A stretch of DNA of 64,000 bases from Streptomyces cyanogenus (lineage in GTDB: Bacteria > Actinomycetota > Actinomycetes > Streptomycetales > Streptomycetaceae): assembly GCF_017526105.1 (NCBI RefSeq), contig NZ_CP071839.1:4332001-4396000 (forward strand), given 5' to 3'. Under the pieces are notes generated by a model. That model did not search any database and was not told the DNA's origin. It saw only the letters and a list, made by a program, of their open reading frames with translations. Both the position numbers and the translations under genes were made by a program. This document shows, in pieces, positions 9,355-17,149 of the stretch. Numbering within the stretch: the stretch's first letter is position 1; each line of letters begins with the position of its first letter.

Positions 9355-9404
9355 GCCGAAGGCCCGAAGCCGCAACCTCGTTTTGCGACTTCGGGCCCTT
9401 CGGC
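9355..9404. terminator. long orphan hairpin
   Basis: The arms GCCGAAGG/CCCGAAG...GCAA and TTGCG...CTTCGGGCCCTTCGGC pair over about 20 bp with one bulge and one mismatch around a short loop. No T-run follows on either strand. It sits between the divergent DUF2797 start and the MarR remnant and may be the terminator of a lost gene. Confidence 0.5.
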
Positions 9405-9410
9405 GAGTGC

Positions 9411-9635
9411 TCGGCTACGGCAGCACGTCGCAGGGTCCGCGTGGCCGCCGTACCGGACGCCGTCACCCGGGTCGAGGCGGTGTACGCGGGCCACTACAAG
9501 CGCCTGACGGCCCTCTTCTCCGACTACTCGCCGGAGGAACTGGCCCTCATCACCGAGTGGTTCACCCGTGCCACGGGCCTGGCCCACGAATACCTGGAGA
9601 AGCTGAACCGCAACGACCCGGACGAGGAGTGCTGA
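9411..9635 (+). pseudogene. C-terminal remnant of a MarR-family regulator
   Basis: The frame reads as the tip of a MarR winged helix ('ARRRVRVAAVPDAV') followed by the dimerisation helices ('EAVYAGHYKRLTALFSDYS', 'ALITEWFTRATGL'). Upstream of about 9411 the same frame shows no MarR HTH, and the hairpin at 9355-9404 takes its place, so the N-terminal two thirds is lost. A GTG at 9441 could express a 64-residue peptide, but it would lack a DNA-binding helix. Confidence 0.6.
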
Positions 9636-9687
9636 CCTCGCGATCACCGGCAGGAGAAAGGGTTGGCCGGGCTGATGATCACGCTGG

Positions 9688-9693
9688 TAGCTT
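9688..9693 (+). promoter_or_regulatory. possible -10 element for the leader-ORF/hydrolase transcript
   Basis: TAGCTT preceded by TG, with a poor -35 candidate TTGGCC at 9663-9668 (19-nt spacing). It would give a 5' leader of about 140 nt that contains the leader ORF and the hairpin before the hydrolase ATG. Confidence 0.3.
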
Positions 9694-9730
9694 GCAGTCG
9701 CTCGTGACCCCGCCGAAGGAGGTGAGACCC

Positions 9731-9784
9731 GTGAACGCTGTATCGACGTGGGTGCTCCCCCTTCCCGTCACGGCCGGCGACTGA
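9731..9784 (+). CDS. 17-codon leader peptide ORF upstream of the hydrolase
   Basis: A GTG-initiated ORF (VNAVSTWVLPLPVTAGD, then TGA) has an essentially perfect Shine-Dalgarno AAGGAGGTGA at 9716-9725, five bases before the start. Such a strong site on so short an ORF, 55 bp before a gene whose own start lies at the foot of a hairpin, is the layout of ribosome-mediated translational attenuation. The peptide is rich in Val, Leu and Pro ('WVLPLPV'), which could favour programmed stalling, for example by a ribosome-targeting drug. That function is inference; I do not recognise this leader as a described one. Confidence 0.6.
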   Translation: MNAVSTWVLPLPVTAGD

Positions 9785-9787
9785 CCT

Positions 9788-9839
9788 GGGTGTCGCCGGG
9801 AGCGCCTCGACAACAAGGCACTCCCGAAGGGCAACACCC
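9788..9839 (+). promoter_or_regulatory. attenuator-like hairpin covering the hydrolase translation start
   Basis: GGGTGT (9788-9793) pairs with ACACCC (9834-9839), which directly touches the ATG at 9840. Inside it CGGGAG (9797-9802) pairs with CTCCCG (9821-9826). The only Shine-Dalgarno-like stretch (AAGGG, 9827-9831) lies within the structure. The hairpin begins 3 nt after the leader ORF stop, so a ribosome stalled on the leader could change the fold. Confidence 0.6.
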
Positions 9840-10583
9840 ATGCACCCTCTGCGATTCACCGCCGAGTCCTCGTCGAACGGAATGCTCGAACGCGACTTCA
9901 CCGTGGGCGACGTACCCGGAGTTCTCTGGTCACCGGCGTCCGGCGCCGTTCGCGCGCCCCTGGTCCTGATGGGCCACGGCGGCGGCAACCACAAGAAGTC
10001 ACCGGCGATGGCCGGCCGCGCCCGTCTCCTCGTGACCGGCTGCGGCTTCCACGTCGCCGTCATCGACGCGCCCGGTCACGGCGACCGCCCCCGCACCCCC
10101 CACGACGATCAGGAGATCGCCGTGATGCAGCGGGCGATGGCGGCGGGCGAGCCGGTCGGCCCGATCATCGTCCGCTACAACGCCCACCTGGCTGAGCGTG
10201 CCGTGCCCGAGTGGCAGGCGACGCTGGACGCCCTCCAGAGGCTTCCGGAGATCGGCGCCGACGGGCCGGTCGGTTACTGGGGCCTCAACATGGGCACCGC
10301 GATCGGCGTACCGCTCGTGGCGGTCGAGCCCAGGATCACTGCCGCGGTCTTCGGCCAGCACTGGCCCGACGTCCTGGCCGAGCAGGCGAAGCTGATCACC
10401 ATCCCGATCGAGTTCGACATGCAGTGGGACGACGAGCACATCCCCCGCGAGGCCGGACTCGCACTGTTCGACGCCTTCGCCTCGAAGGAGAAGACGCTGC
10501 ACGCCAACGGGGGCAGGCACAAGGAACTCCCGAGATTCGCGGCCACCAGCGCGACCCGCTTCTTCACCCGCCACCTGAACTGA
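9840..10583 (+). CDS. alpha/beta hydrolase (dienelactone-hydrolase-like) with Asn at the nucleophile position
   Basis: 247 residues of the alpha/beta hydrolase fold: oxyanion-hole region 'LVLMGHGGGNHKKS', 'VAVIDAPGHGDRP', nucleophile elbow 'YWGLNMGTAIG', acid loop 'PIEFDMQWDDEHIP' and late His 'GGRHKELPRF'. The elbow normally reads G-x-S-x-G; here the Ser is Asn (codon AAC, one change from AGC). The enzyme may therefore be inactive, have altered chemistry, or carry a recent mutation. Expression is probably controlled by the leader ORF and hairpin upstream. If the leader senses a ribosome-targeting antibiotic, the protein could be an inactivating esterase, but the sequence does not prove this. 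Confidence 0.85.
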   Translation: MHPLRFTAESSSNGMLERDFTVGDVPGVLWSPASGAVRAPLVLMGHGGGNHKKSPAMAGRARLLVTGCGFHVAVIDAPGHGDRPRTPHDDQEIAVMQRAMAAGEPVGPIIVRYNAHLAERAVPEWQATLDALQRLPEIGADGPVGYWGLNMGTAIGVPLVAVEPRITAAVFGQHWPDVLAEQAKLITIPIEFDMQWDDEHIPREAGLALFDAFASKEKTLHANGGRHKELPRFAATSATRFFTRHLN

Positions 10584-11069
10584 CCCCGACCCGCCGCCCG
10601 GCCGCAACTCCCTGCCGCCGTCCGGTTGTCAGTCCCCCCTGTTAGCTTGCCTGGCGGAAAGAGACCGGTCAGAGAACCTTCGAGGTCCGCGGTCAAGGGG
10701 GGTGGGCACAAAGGTCCCCGGGAGCCACCTCGGGACTATGTTGCAGGCCGCAGACCCCACCCCCCTCACCACCTGGCCAACACGCTTTCCATCTGTGAAC
10801 GGCCCTGTACGGGGTTGAACGAGACGGGAACTGAGGCGGCCGGGCCGGTGACTGAGCCGTCTCGTGAGCTGCGTGACCTTCTGATCCGTAGGATCGTGCT
10901 GGCCATTGCGACGGCTCCGCCTTCCTTTTCTCTGAGGGCTAATGGTCGTGATGAACGGTCTTAGTGTGCCGCCGTTGCCGTCAGGGTTGCCGTCAGCGCT
11001 GAAAGGTGCCACGGGCGCTTGCGACTCGATGCGGGTCGGATCCGGACCGGCGGGCGGTGCTCTCCGGGG
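10584..11069. other. intergenic junction with left end of integrated-element relic
   Basis: No recognisable gene. An open frame (10626-10964, plus) reads through, but its product resembles no family and composition-driven frames are common here. The stretch holds the 16-bp copy of the tRNA-Arg anticodon region at 10876-10891. Confidence 0.5.
10876..10891. repeat. distal attachment-site remnant (16-bp direct repeat of tRNA-Arg)
   Basis: ACCTTCTGATCCGTAG is identical to 17176-17191 inside tRNA-Arg, in the same orientation and exactly 6300 bp away. In the tRNA it spans the anticodon loop to the variable loop (nt 32-47), typical of the crossover core of actinomycete integrative elements. Flanking bases on the tRNA 3' side are diverged, as expected for a displaced tRNA end no longer under selection. 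Confidence 0.7.
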
Positions 11070-11444
11070 TCAGGTTGCTGAAGGCTCGTCGGCGATGAGG
11101 TCCAGAAGCTGGTCGGGGGTGAGAGTGGCAAGATCGACGGAGCGGTTTTCGAGTACGAGCCGTGCCGCCACCTGCTGAGCCTCGAGCTGTCGGGCGCGCT
11201 CGATGAGCTCGCCGGCGCGCCGCCGTTTGTGGATACGGTCGGCGATGTCCGCGACCGCGAGCATGGCCGATGGAATGGACACGATCAGGGATGCCACTGC
11301 GACGGGATCGACGCCCTTGGCGTCCGGATCGTTCGCCGGTTCCGCTGTCGGAGCTGGTTCGGGAGGATAGCCCCAGCTCGAGGTCAACGCGGTGACGCTC
11401 TTCCCGGCGGCTTCGACGTCCGCTCCGACAAACTCGATGATCAT
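11070..11444 (-). CDS. small membrane protein coupled to the CHAT-NTPase-TPR protein
   Basis: 124 residues. A polar N-terminal domain of about 45 residues ('MIIEFVGADVEAAGKSV') is followed by one likely membrane-inserting segment ('DPVAVASLIVSIPSAMLAVA', about 46-66), a basic stop ('HKRRR') and an amphipathic C-terminus ('AGELIERARQLEAQQVAARL'). Its ATG overlaps the CHAT gene stop by 4 bp, so it is made from the same mRNA in a coupled way. I recognise no named domain. Inference: it is either the membrane-acting effector or substrate of the CHAT peptidase, or an anchor. It has no signal peptide. Confidence 0.7.
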   Translation of the reverse strand: MIIEFVGADVEAAGKSVTALTSSWGYPPEPAPTAEPANDPDAKGVDPVAVASLIVSIPSAMLAVADIADRIHKRRRAGELIERARQLEAQQVAARLVLENRSVDLATLTPDQLLDLIADEPSAT

Positions 11445-14400
11445 GGTTCCTCGTTTCCGTCGCCAGTGGCCTTCAGTAGCTCATCAAGCTCGTCAACAGT
11501 GTTCGCGAAACCGATCTTGGCGGCAGCGGCTCGGCTCGTCTGCAACACCTGTCGGGCATGCCCGCGTTCACCCGCGGCCAGCAGAAGTTGCCCCAACGTA
11601 GCCCCGACGACCGCGATGCCGTCCGGCCGTTGAAGCTTCAGAAGGAGCTGAAACGAGGTGACCAGCCTCGGCACCGCCGCATCGAAGTCCTGACGACTCA
11701 GATCGATTCGCGCAAGGTCCCAGTTGGCTGCTGCAATGCCGTCCATGTCGCCGAGCTGCTCATTGACTTCCAAGCGCTTGAGCTGCAGTGCAAGGGCCTC
11801 ATCGACCTCGCCCCGCTGGTCGAGGATGTCGGCGATCTGGCCCCAGGTGACCGCAACCGAGCGGGTGTCACCGATCCGCTCGTACACCGGCAGGGTGACC
11901 TCGCGGCGAATCCGCAAAGCCTCATCGACCTCGCCCCGCTGCTCGAGGATGTCGGCAATCTTTCCCCAGGTGACCGCGGCCTCGCGGGTGTCACCGATCC
12001 GCCCGAACGCCGGCAGGGCGACCTCCCGGCGGATCCGCAAAGCCTCATCGACCTCGCCCCGCTGCTCGAGGATGTCGGCAATCTTTCCCCAGGTGACCGC
12101 GACAGAGCGGGTGTCACCGATCCGCTCGAACGCCGGCAGGGTGACCTCGCGGTGGATCCGCAAAGCCTCATCGACCTCGCCCCGCTGCTCGAGGATGTCG
12201 GCAATCTTTCCCCAGGTGACCGCGGCCTCGCGGGTGTCACCGATCCGCCCGAACGCCGGCAGGGTGACCTCGCGGTGGATCCGCAAAGCCTCATCGACCT
12301 CGCCCCGGTGCCGGAGGATGTCGGCAATCTTTCCCCAGGTGACCGCGGCCTCGCGGGTGTCACCGATCCGCCCGAACGCCGGCAGGGTGACCTCGCGGTG
12401 GATCCGCAAAGCCTCATCGACCTCGCCCCGCTGCCGGAGAAGGTCGGCAATCTTTCCCCAGGTGACCGCGACAGAGCGGGTGTCACCGATCCGCTCGTAC
12501 ACCGGCAGGGTGACCTCGCGGCGAATCCGCAAAGCCTCGTCGACCTCGCCCCGCTGCTCGAGGATATCGGCGATCTGGCCCCAGGTGACCGCGATCGAGC
12601 GGGTGTCGTCGATCCGCTCGTACACCGGCAGCTCGATCTCGCGGTGGATCCGCAAAGCCTCGTCGACCTCGCCCCGCTGCTCGAGAATGTCGGCGATCTG
12701 GCCCCAGGTGACCGCGATCGAGCGGGTGTCGTCGATCCGCTCGTACACCGGCAGGGCGACCTCGCGGTGGATCCGCAAAGCCTCATCGACCTCGCCCCGC
12801 TGCTGGATGATGTCGGCGATCTTTCCCCAGGTGACCGCGACCGAGCGGGTGTCACCGGTGTCGGTGAACAGTTGGCGGGCCTGGTGGAGCAGGTCCTCGG
12901 CCTGGTCGACCTCGCCGCGGGTGATCAGGCGGTTGGCGTGGTCGTAGAGGAGTGTGGCGTGATCGGCTGGGTTGGTTTGCCGGTCGCTGGTTCGGGTCTG
13001 CTGGATGGCGCGGTGGAGCAGGGTGTCGGCGTGGTCGCCGTCGCCGCTGGTGACGGCCGCGTCGGCGACGGCCCGTAGCAGGGTGACGGAAACCTCGTGG
13101 TTGTGGCGGTCGAGGAGGGTGATCGCCTGGTGGCCGAGCTCGGCGGCGGCGGAGGCAGGGCCTTGCCGCAGGGCGGACACGGCCGCGATGGCGCAGTCGG
13201 CGGTGATGGTCGGGTTGTCGGCGGCCAGGGCCAGTTGGGTCAGCTGCAGGTCCAGGTCGCTGCCGCGGGCGGGTCGGGGTGTGGCACCACCCCACTGGGC
13301 GTACAGCGGTCCGGCGGCCATGGTGGCGAGGGCGGCCCGCTCATCGGGGGTGAGCGGGGCCAGGCGTCCGGCCGCGAGGGCGTTGACGGCAAAGGCCGGC
13401 AATTCGGGTCGGTGCTGGTCGGGAAAGGTGTCAAGGAGCCCCAGGCCGCACAAGCGGGACGCGGATCCGCCGACAGCGGCGGCGAGGACGTCGATGACGG
13501 GTTTCGGGGCCGGGACGGTGAACAGGGTGCAGGCCCGCAACAGGTCGCGGTGGGCGGGCCCTGCCTGGTCGAGGAGGGTGTCGAGAGCCAGGTTCTCCAG
13601 GAACGCGCCGATGTCGGAGTTGTCGGCTGGGAGGTCGCCCTGGTGAAGGTAGGCCTCCATGCCGGCGACGGCGGCCTCGGCGCGGGCCTGGTCGACCTGA
13701 CTGCTGTAGACCAGGCGCAGCCCGATGAGGTCCTGCAGTCCGGGGTTGCCGCAACTGACGTCCAGGGCCCGCTGGGCCAGGTCCGCGCGCTGGGTCCGGT
13801 ACCCGGCCGGGGCGAGATCCTGCTGACGGCGTTGGAGCTTGCGCTGGGCCGTCGGCGACAGGGGCTGCAACTGGACCGGTTCCAGCCGGGCCTCCAACCC
13901 GCCGAGAGTGAACGTGTAGCGGCTGGTGACCAGCAGTCGGCTGTCGGTGATCGCCGGGTCGAACGCGGAGAGCACGTCGGCGAGCACGGTGGCGTGCCCG
14001 GGGTCGACCCGGTGCGGGCCGTTGGGGTGGGCGGTCAGGATCTGTTCGAGATCGTCGATGATCAGCAGGAGGGGTTTGCGAACGTCGTCGAGTTCCTGGG
14101 CGCACGGTCCGGCCAGCAGATCGGTCAGTAGCGGTTTGAGACGGTCCGGCTGTTGGCGGACCTCGGCGCGCCGCTGCTCGATGAGGGTGCGGGCCTCGGG
14201 GTTGGAGGTGACGGCGTCACCGATGGCGTCGAGGACGGCCGTCGGGGTGTAGTCGCCGAACACGACCGCGACGGCCCGGTTGGGGTGACGGTCGGCGATC
14301 CGGGCGGCCAGGCTCGACTTGCCCAACCGGCCCTGTCCGTGGAGCAGGACCCCGGCCTTCTGCCCGCCGCGCAGGGCCCGCAGCGTGTGCTGCATTTCCG

Positions 14401-15628
14401 GGCGGCGGCCGACGAACATTTCCGCGGCCGCGACCGGCAGCTGATGCTTGCGGTCCAGGAACGTCTTGGTCACATGGTGCGGGGGCACCATCTGGCGTTT
14501 GCGGTTTCCCGCGACCAGCGGACCGCCACCAGCCGGCCCCAGCCACAGCCGCGCCAGGTGCCATTCGGCGCGCTGGCGCTCATCGGAACAGGTCAGCAAG
14601 TGGCGGCGGGCCTCGGCGACGGCCTCGGCCACGTCGGCACGGCGGCTGAGCTGCCGGTACAGGCGTTCGGCGAAACGAGTGGCGGCCCGGTCGCTGACCG
14701 ATCCGTCCCAGCCGATGACCGCAGGTATTCCGGCGGCCACCAGCCCGGTGGCCATCGAGTGCGCCACCGGCACGCCTGGCTCGGCCATCTGACCGCTACG
14801 GTGGCCGGCGCCGGCGGGAACGTGCCCGGCCACGTCGGCACCGGTGGCGGTCAGGCAAGCCGACACGAACGCCAGCCGCGGCCGAGGAGTCAACAGGCCC
14901 ACCAGCGCGTCCGCGCTCGTCGGACACCCGTCACCGAGATCGTCTTCCATCAGCAGGACCGGGGTGGCGGGCCCGTCGGGCCCCGGCCGCCAGTTGTGCA
15001 GCCCGTGACACGACAGATGAACCACCGGCATCCCGCCGAGCTCGGACAGACGCAGGCCAAGGTGCTCGGGATTGCCGGAGTCCTCGACAACGAGATCAAG
15101 GCTCGTCTCCCCGACGGCGTTGAGGATGGCCATCTCCTCGGCCTCGAAGTCCAGCTCGTGCTGGCCCCGGGGGGCCGAGGCCATGAACGCCACCCCGAGC
15201 CGGTACCCGTCCAGGGCCTGCGCCGGGCTCGGGTGACCGAGCCGACGCGCCACGGCGAACAGCTTCGGCGCCTCGGCGAGGAACCCGCCCTCGGGAGCGG
15301 CAAGCAGCTCGTACGGGGCCCGCAGCAGCGCCCACGCCGCTGCGGACGGTCTCGCCGGCGCTCGTACCTCGAACACCAGCGGCGCCGACGCCTCATCGAG
15401 CAGGCGCGTCAACTGGCCGAGGTCGCCGTCGAGCCACCGATACAACTCGCGTCCCACCGCGAGCAGCGCCTGGTCCTTGGACCCGTTACGCACGGCGTCC
15501 ACGTACTGGCCAGCGACGGCATTGAGCAGATCGACGTCAGAGGTCTGCAACATCCGACGGGGACCGATCCGCTGGCCATCAACGACCAGCTCAAACCCGT
15601 TGGCGTCCACAGCCAGCCCGGTAACCAT
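11441..15628 (-). CDS. CHAT peptidase - STAND-type NTPase - TPR repeat protein
   Basis: 1395 residues. Residues about 80-370 form a CHAT (caspase-like) domain with catalytic His about 208 ('VVHLSCHGLHNW') and Cys about 258 ('LAFVSACLTATG'). Residues about 405-760 form a STAND/NB-ARC-like ATPase: Walker A 'GQGRLGKSS' (431-439), Walker B 'LLLIIDDLEQ' (520-529), and 'LLVTSR' near 566-570. Degenerate helical repeats follow, then nine near-identical 41-residue TPR units (about 927-1295; consensus 'AVTWGKIADILEQRGEVDEA'). This is the plan of predicted bacterial immunity or cell-death switches: repeats sense, the NTPase switches, and the peptidase executes. No SD; a TAATAT -10 lies 5 nt before ATG 15628, suggesting leaderless mRNA. 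Overlaps the small membrane-protein gene downstream. Confidence 0.92.
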   Translation of the reverse strand: MVTGLAVDANGFELVVDGQRIGPRRMLQTSDVDLLNAVAGQYVDAVRNGSKDQALLAVGRELYRWLDGDLGQLTRLLDEASAPLVFEVRAPARPSAAAWALLRAPYELLAAPEGGFLAEAPKLFAVARRLGHPSPAQALDGYRLGVAFMASAPRGQHELDFEAEEMAILNAVGETSLDLVVEDSGNPEHLGLRLSELGGMPVVHLSCHGLHNWRPGPDGPATPVLLMEDDLGDGCPTSADALVGLLTPRPRLAFVSACLTATGADVAGHVPAGAGHRSGQMAEPGVPVAHSMATGLVAAGIPAVIGWDGSVSDRAATRFAERLYRQLSRRADVAEAVAEARRHLLTCSDERQRAEWHLARLWLGPAGGGPLVAGNRKRQMVPPHHVTKTFLDRKHQLPVAAAEMFVGRRPEMQHTLRALRGGQKAGVLLHGQGRLGKSSLAARIADRHPNRAVAVVFGDYTPTAVLDAIGDAVTSNPEARTLIEQRRAEVRQQPDRLKPLLTDLLAGPCAQELDDVRKPLLLIIDDLEQILTAHPNGPHRVDPGHATVLADVLSAFDPAITDSRLLVTSRYTFTLGGLEARLEPVQLQPLSPTAQRKLQRRQQDLAPAGYRTQRADLAQRALDVSCGNPGLQDLIGLRLVYSSQVDQARAEAAVAGMEAYLHQGDLPADNSDIGAFLENLALDTLLDQAGPAHRDLLRACTLFTVPAPKPVIDVLAAAVGGSASRLCGLGLLDTFPDQHRPELPAFAVNALAAGRLAPLTPDERAALATMAAGPLYAQWGGATPRPARGSDLDLQLTQLALAADNPTITADCAIAAVSALRQGPASAAAELGHQAITLLDRHNHEVSVTLLRAVADAAVTSGDGDHADTLLHRAIQQTRTSDRQTNPADHATLLYDHANRLITRGEVDQAEDLLHQARQLFTDTGDTRSVAVTWGKIADIIQQRGEVDEALRIHREVALPVYERIDDTRSIAVTWGQIADILEQRGEVDEALRIHREIELPVYERIDDTRSIAVTWGQIADILEQRGEVDEALRIRREVTLPVYERIGDTRSVAVTWGKIADLLRQRGEVDEALRIHREVTLPAFGRIGDTREAAVTWGKIADILRHRGEVDEALRIHREVTLPAFGRIGDTREAAVTWGKIADILEQRGEVDEALRIHREVTLPAFERIGDTRSVAVTWGKIADILEQRGEVDEALRIRREVALPAFGRIGDTREAAVTWGKIADILEQRGEVDEALRIRREVTLPVYERIGDTRSVAVTWGQIADILDQRGEVDEALALQLKRLEVNEQLGDMDGIAAANWDLARIDLSRQDFDAAVPRLVTSFQLLLKLQRPDGIAVVGATLGQLLLAAGERGHARQVLQTSRAAAAKIGFANTVDELDELLKATGDGNEEP
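11744..12850 (-). repeat. nine 123-bp coding repeats (TPR array)
   Basis: Period is exactly 123 bp (41 codons) with very high nucleotide identity. Differences cluster in a few positions (TRSVAV/TREAAV, GK/GQ, EQ/RQ/RH, PVYERI/PAFGRI). Such identity implies recent unequal crossing-over or gene conversion and allows copy number to vary between strains. Confidence 0.9.
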
Positions 15629-15790
15629 GCGTCATATTAACGTTGCTGACCGCCACCACTCCAGGGCCCGTACGGTGGCACAGGCATCCGATTGTGCCGA
15701 TGATGCCGGGGTGGTCGGCGCGCTCGAACGCGGGTGCGGCTGTAACTCATGCGGTGTACCTATTGAATTGGAGAAAAAGGCGCAGAGACC

Positions 15791-16127
15791 GCGACGGGCG
15801 CCCTCGACCGGCCGCTGAAGTCCGCCGCCGAACTCGCCCAACTCGATATCAGCGACCACGCCCACCGCCTCATCCGAACCGCCTGGCCCCTCGGCACCCG
15901 CAAAGACCTGGAACACCTCCGCCTGCGCGCGTGGGCCCACATGCTCGGCTTTCGCGGCCACTTGCTCACCAAGTCGCGCCGCTACTCCACCACCCTCGGC
16001 GCCCTCCGCGACGCCCGCGCCGAATGGCGCCGAGCACAAGCAACAGCGGCCAACGGCCGGGAACGCGAGACGGCTTACCTCCTCGCCCACTGGATCTTCG
16101 TCGGCACCGGCTTGTCGGACGCCAGAG
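15791..16127 (+). pseudogene. C-terminal fragment of an integrative-element replication initiator (RepSA-like)
   Basis: The frame 'ATGALDRPLKSAAELAQLDI' ... 'HRLIRTAWPLGTRKDLEHL' ... 'AWAHMLGFRGHLLTKSRRYS' ... 'WRRAQATAANGRERE' ... 'LAHWIFVGTGLSDA' is the C-terminal part of the rolling-circle initiator of pSAM2-type actinomycete elements. The N-terminal catalytic part is missing: upstream sequence (15629-15790) switches to the CHAT promoter region. The 3' end breaks into an excisionase-like frame near 16128. Confidence 0.72.
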
Positions 16128-16200
16128 ATGCTCGGCTTCGGTCTCTCCAAGACGAAGGCGCTCATCCTCAGCGGGAGATCCGGTCCGATCGGCCGGAATG
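16128..16200 (+). pseudogene. excisionase (Xis) remnant
   Basis: In a different frame from the rep fragment, 'MLGFGLSKTKALILSGRSG' resembles the recognition-helix segment of MerR-like Xis proteins that lie between rep and int in pSAM2-type elements. It is too short to work and merges into the integrase start. Assignment rests on position and a short match. Confidence 0.45.
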
Positions 16201-17110
16201 AGTGGGAAGTGCGCAAACGGCGAGGGGTCCATCTACCGGTCCAAGAACGGCTTCGCGGCCTACGCCTGGATCACGACCCCGGAGGGCGACAAGCGGAAGT
16301 ACGTGTACGGCAAGACACGCGAGGAGACCCACGAAAAGTGGATCAAGCTCCACAGTGAAGCCGGCATGGGCCCGGTGCAGACCCGGCACCGTACGGTGCA
16401 GGCGTTCCTCGCCTACTGGCTTGAGCCGATCGTGAAGCCGGACCTCGCCCCGCTGTCGTACGTGTCGTACGAGGGCTCGGTGCGGCTCTACATCAACCCG
16501 CACCTCGGCGGGAAGCGGCTCGACAAGCTGACCGGACGGGACGTCCCGTCGGGACCGGGTAGGCCTCACAGCACTCCCCGACGGCACAGCACCGCTGCCG
16601 TGCCTTGGCCCGCTGTCGTCCAGCCGCCCGAGATGCTCTGCGCGCCGCGCTCACCCACGCCGTGACCGAGGGGAAGATCAGCAAGAACGTGGCCTCCCTG
16701 GTCAAGGTGCCCAAGCCTCGGCGGCGCAGGATCAAGCCCTGATCCGTGGTGGAAGCCGGGCGCTTCCTCGCCGATTCCCTCGCTCGCGAAGATCCGCTCT
16801 TCGCAGCCTGGGGACTGGTCCTCTGCCTTGGCCTGCGACGCGGTGAGGTTCTGGGGCTGACCTGGAAGTCGAGCTGCTTCGAGACGTGTGAACTGTACGT
16901 AGATCAACGGCTTCCTTACCACTCCCCGAGTTCTGCCTTCGGGCGTTCCGGATGCGGCGTGCCCAGCAGACCGGGGACCGGAAGGCGGCCGGTGAGCTGT
17001 GGCAGGACACGCGTGGGCTGATCAGATCGCCATGACGATGGAGGTCTACGCCGAAACCAGCGCTGATCCAGACCCCGTTGCTCTAGTTCGCTGCTGTACG
17101 CCCCTGAAAC
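16198..17110 (+). pseudogene. tyrosine-recombinase integrase, broken
   Basis: From ATG 16198 the N-terminal arm-binding domain ('GEGSIYRSKNGFAAYAWITT', 'GKTREETHEKWIKLHSEAG') and the start of the core-binding domain ('TVQAFLAYWLEPIVKPDLA') are intact. The frame is lost near 16545 and resumes as 'DALRAALTHAVTEGKISKNV', ending in a TGA at 16739-16741 where the family has Trp. Then 'SVVEAGRFLADSLARE' and the first catalytic Arg in 'LCLGLRRGEVLGLTW' are readable. Most of the catalytic domain is deleted; a tail with the probable nucleophile Tyr ('QIAMTMEVYAETSA') abuts the tRNA. It is an inactive relic next to its attachment site. Confidence 0.85.
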
Positions 17111-17114
17111 GCAA

Positions 17115-17140
17115 GAGGCCCCGGAGTGATCCGGGGCCTC
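17115..17140 (-). terminator. hairpin downstream of tRNA-Arg
   Basis: Perfect 10-bp stem GAGGCCCCGG / CCGGGGCCTC with loop AGTGAT, 10 bp beyond the tRNA 3' end on the minus strand. Confidence 0.7.
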
Positions 17141-17149
17141 TAACCTGTG

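Noticed and set aside
10626-10964. 112-codon ORF in the junction region.
   Set aside because: No family resemblance, start without SD, and it runs across the attachment-site repeat. Probably a chance frame.
11744-12850. CRISPR array.
   Set aside because: Repeats are 123 bp, contiguous and coding, without unique spacers.
11558-13078. Plus-strand frames opposite the TPR array with regular repeats.
   Set aside because: They mirror the 123-bp TPR repeats of the minus-strand CHAT gene and have no independent support.
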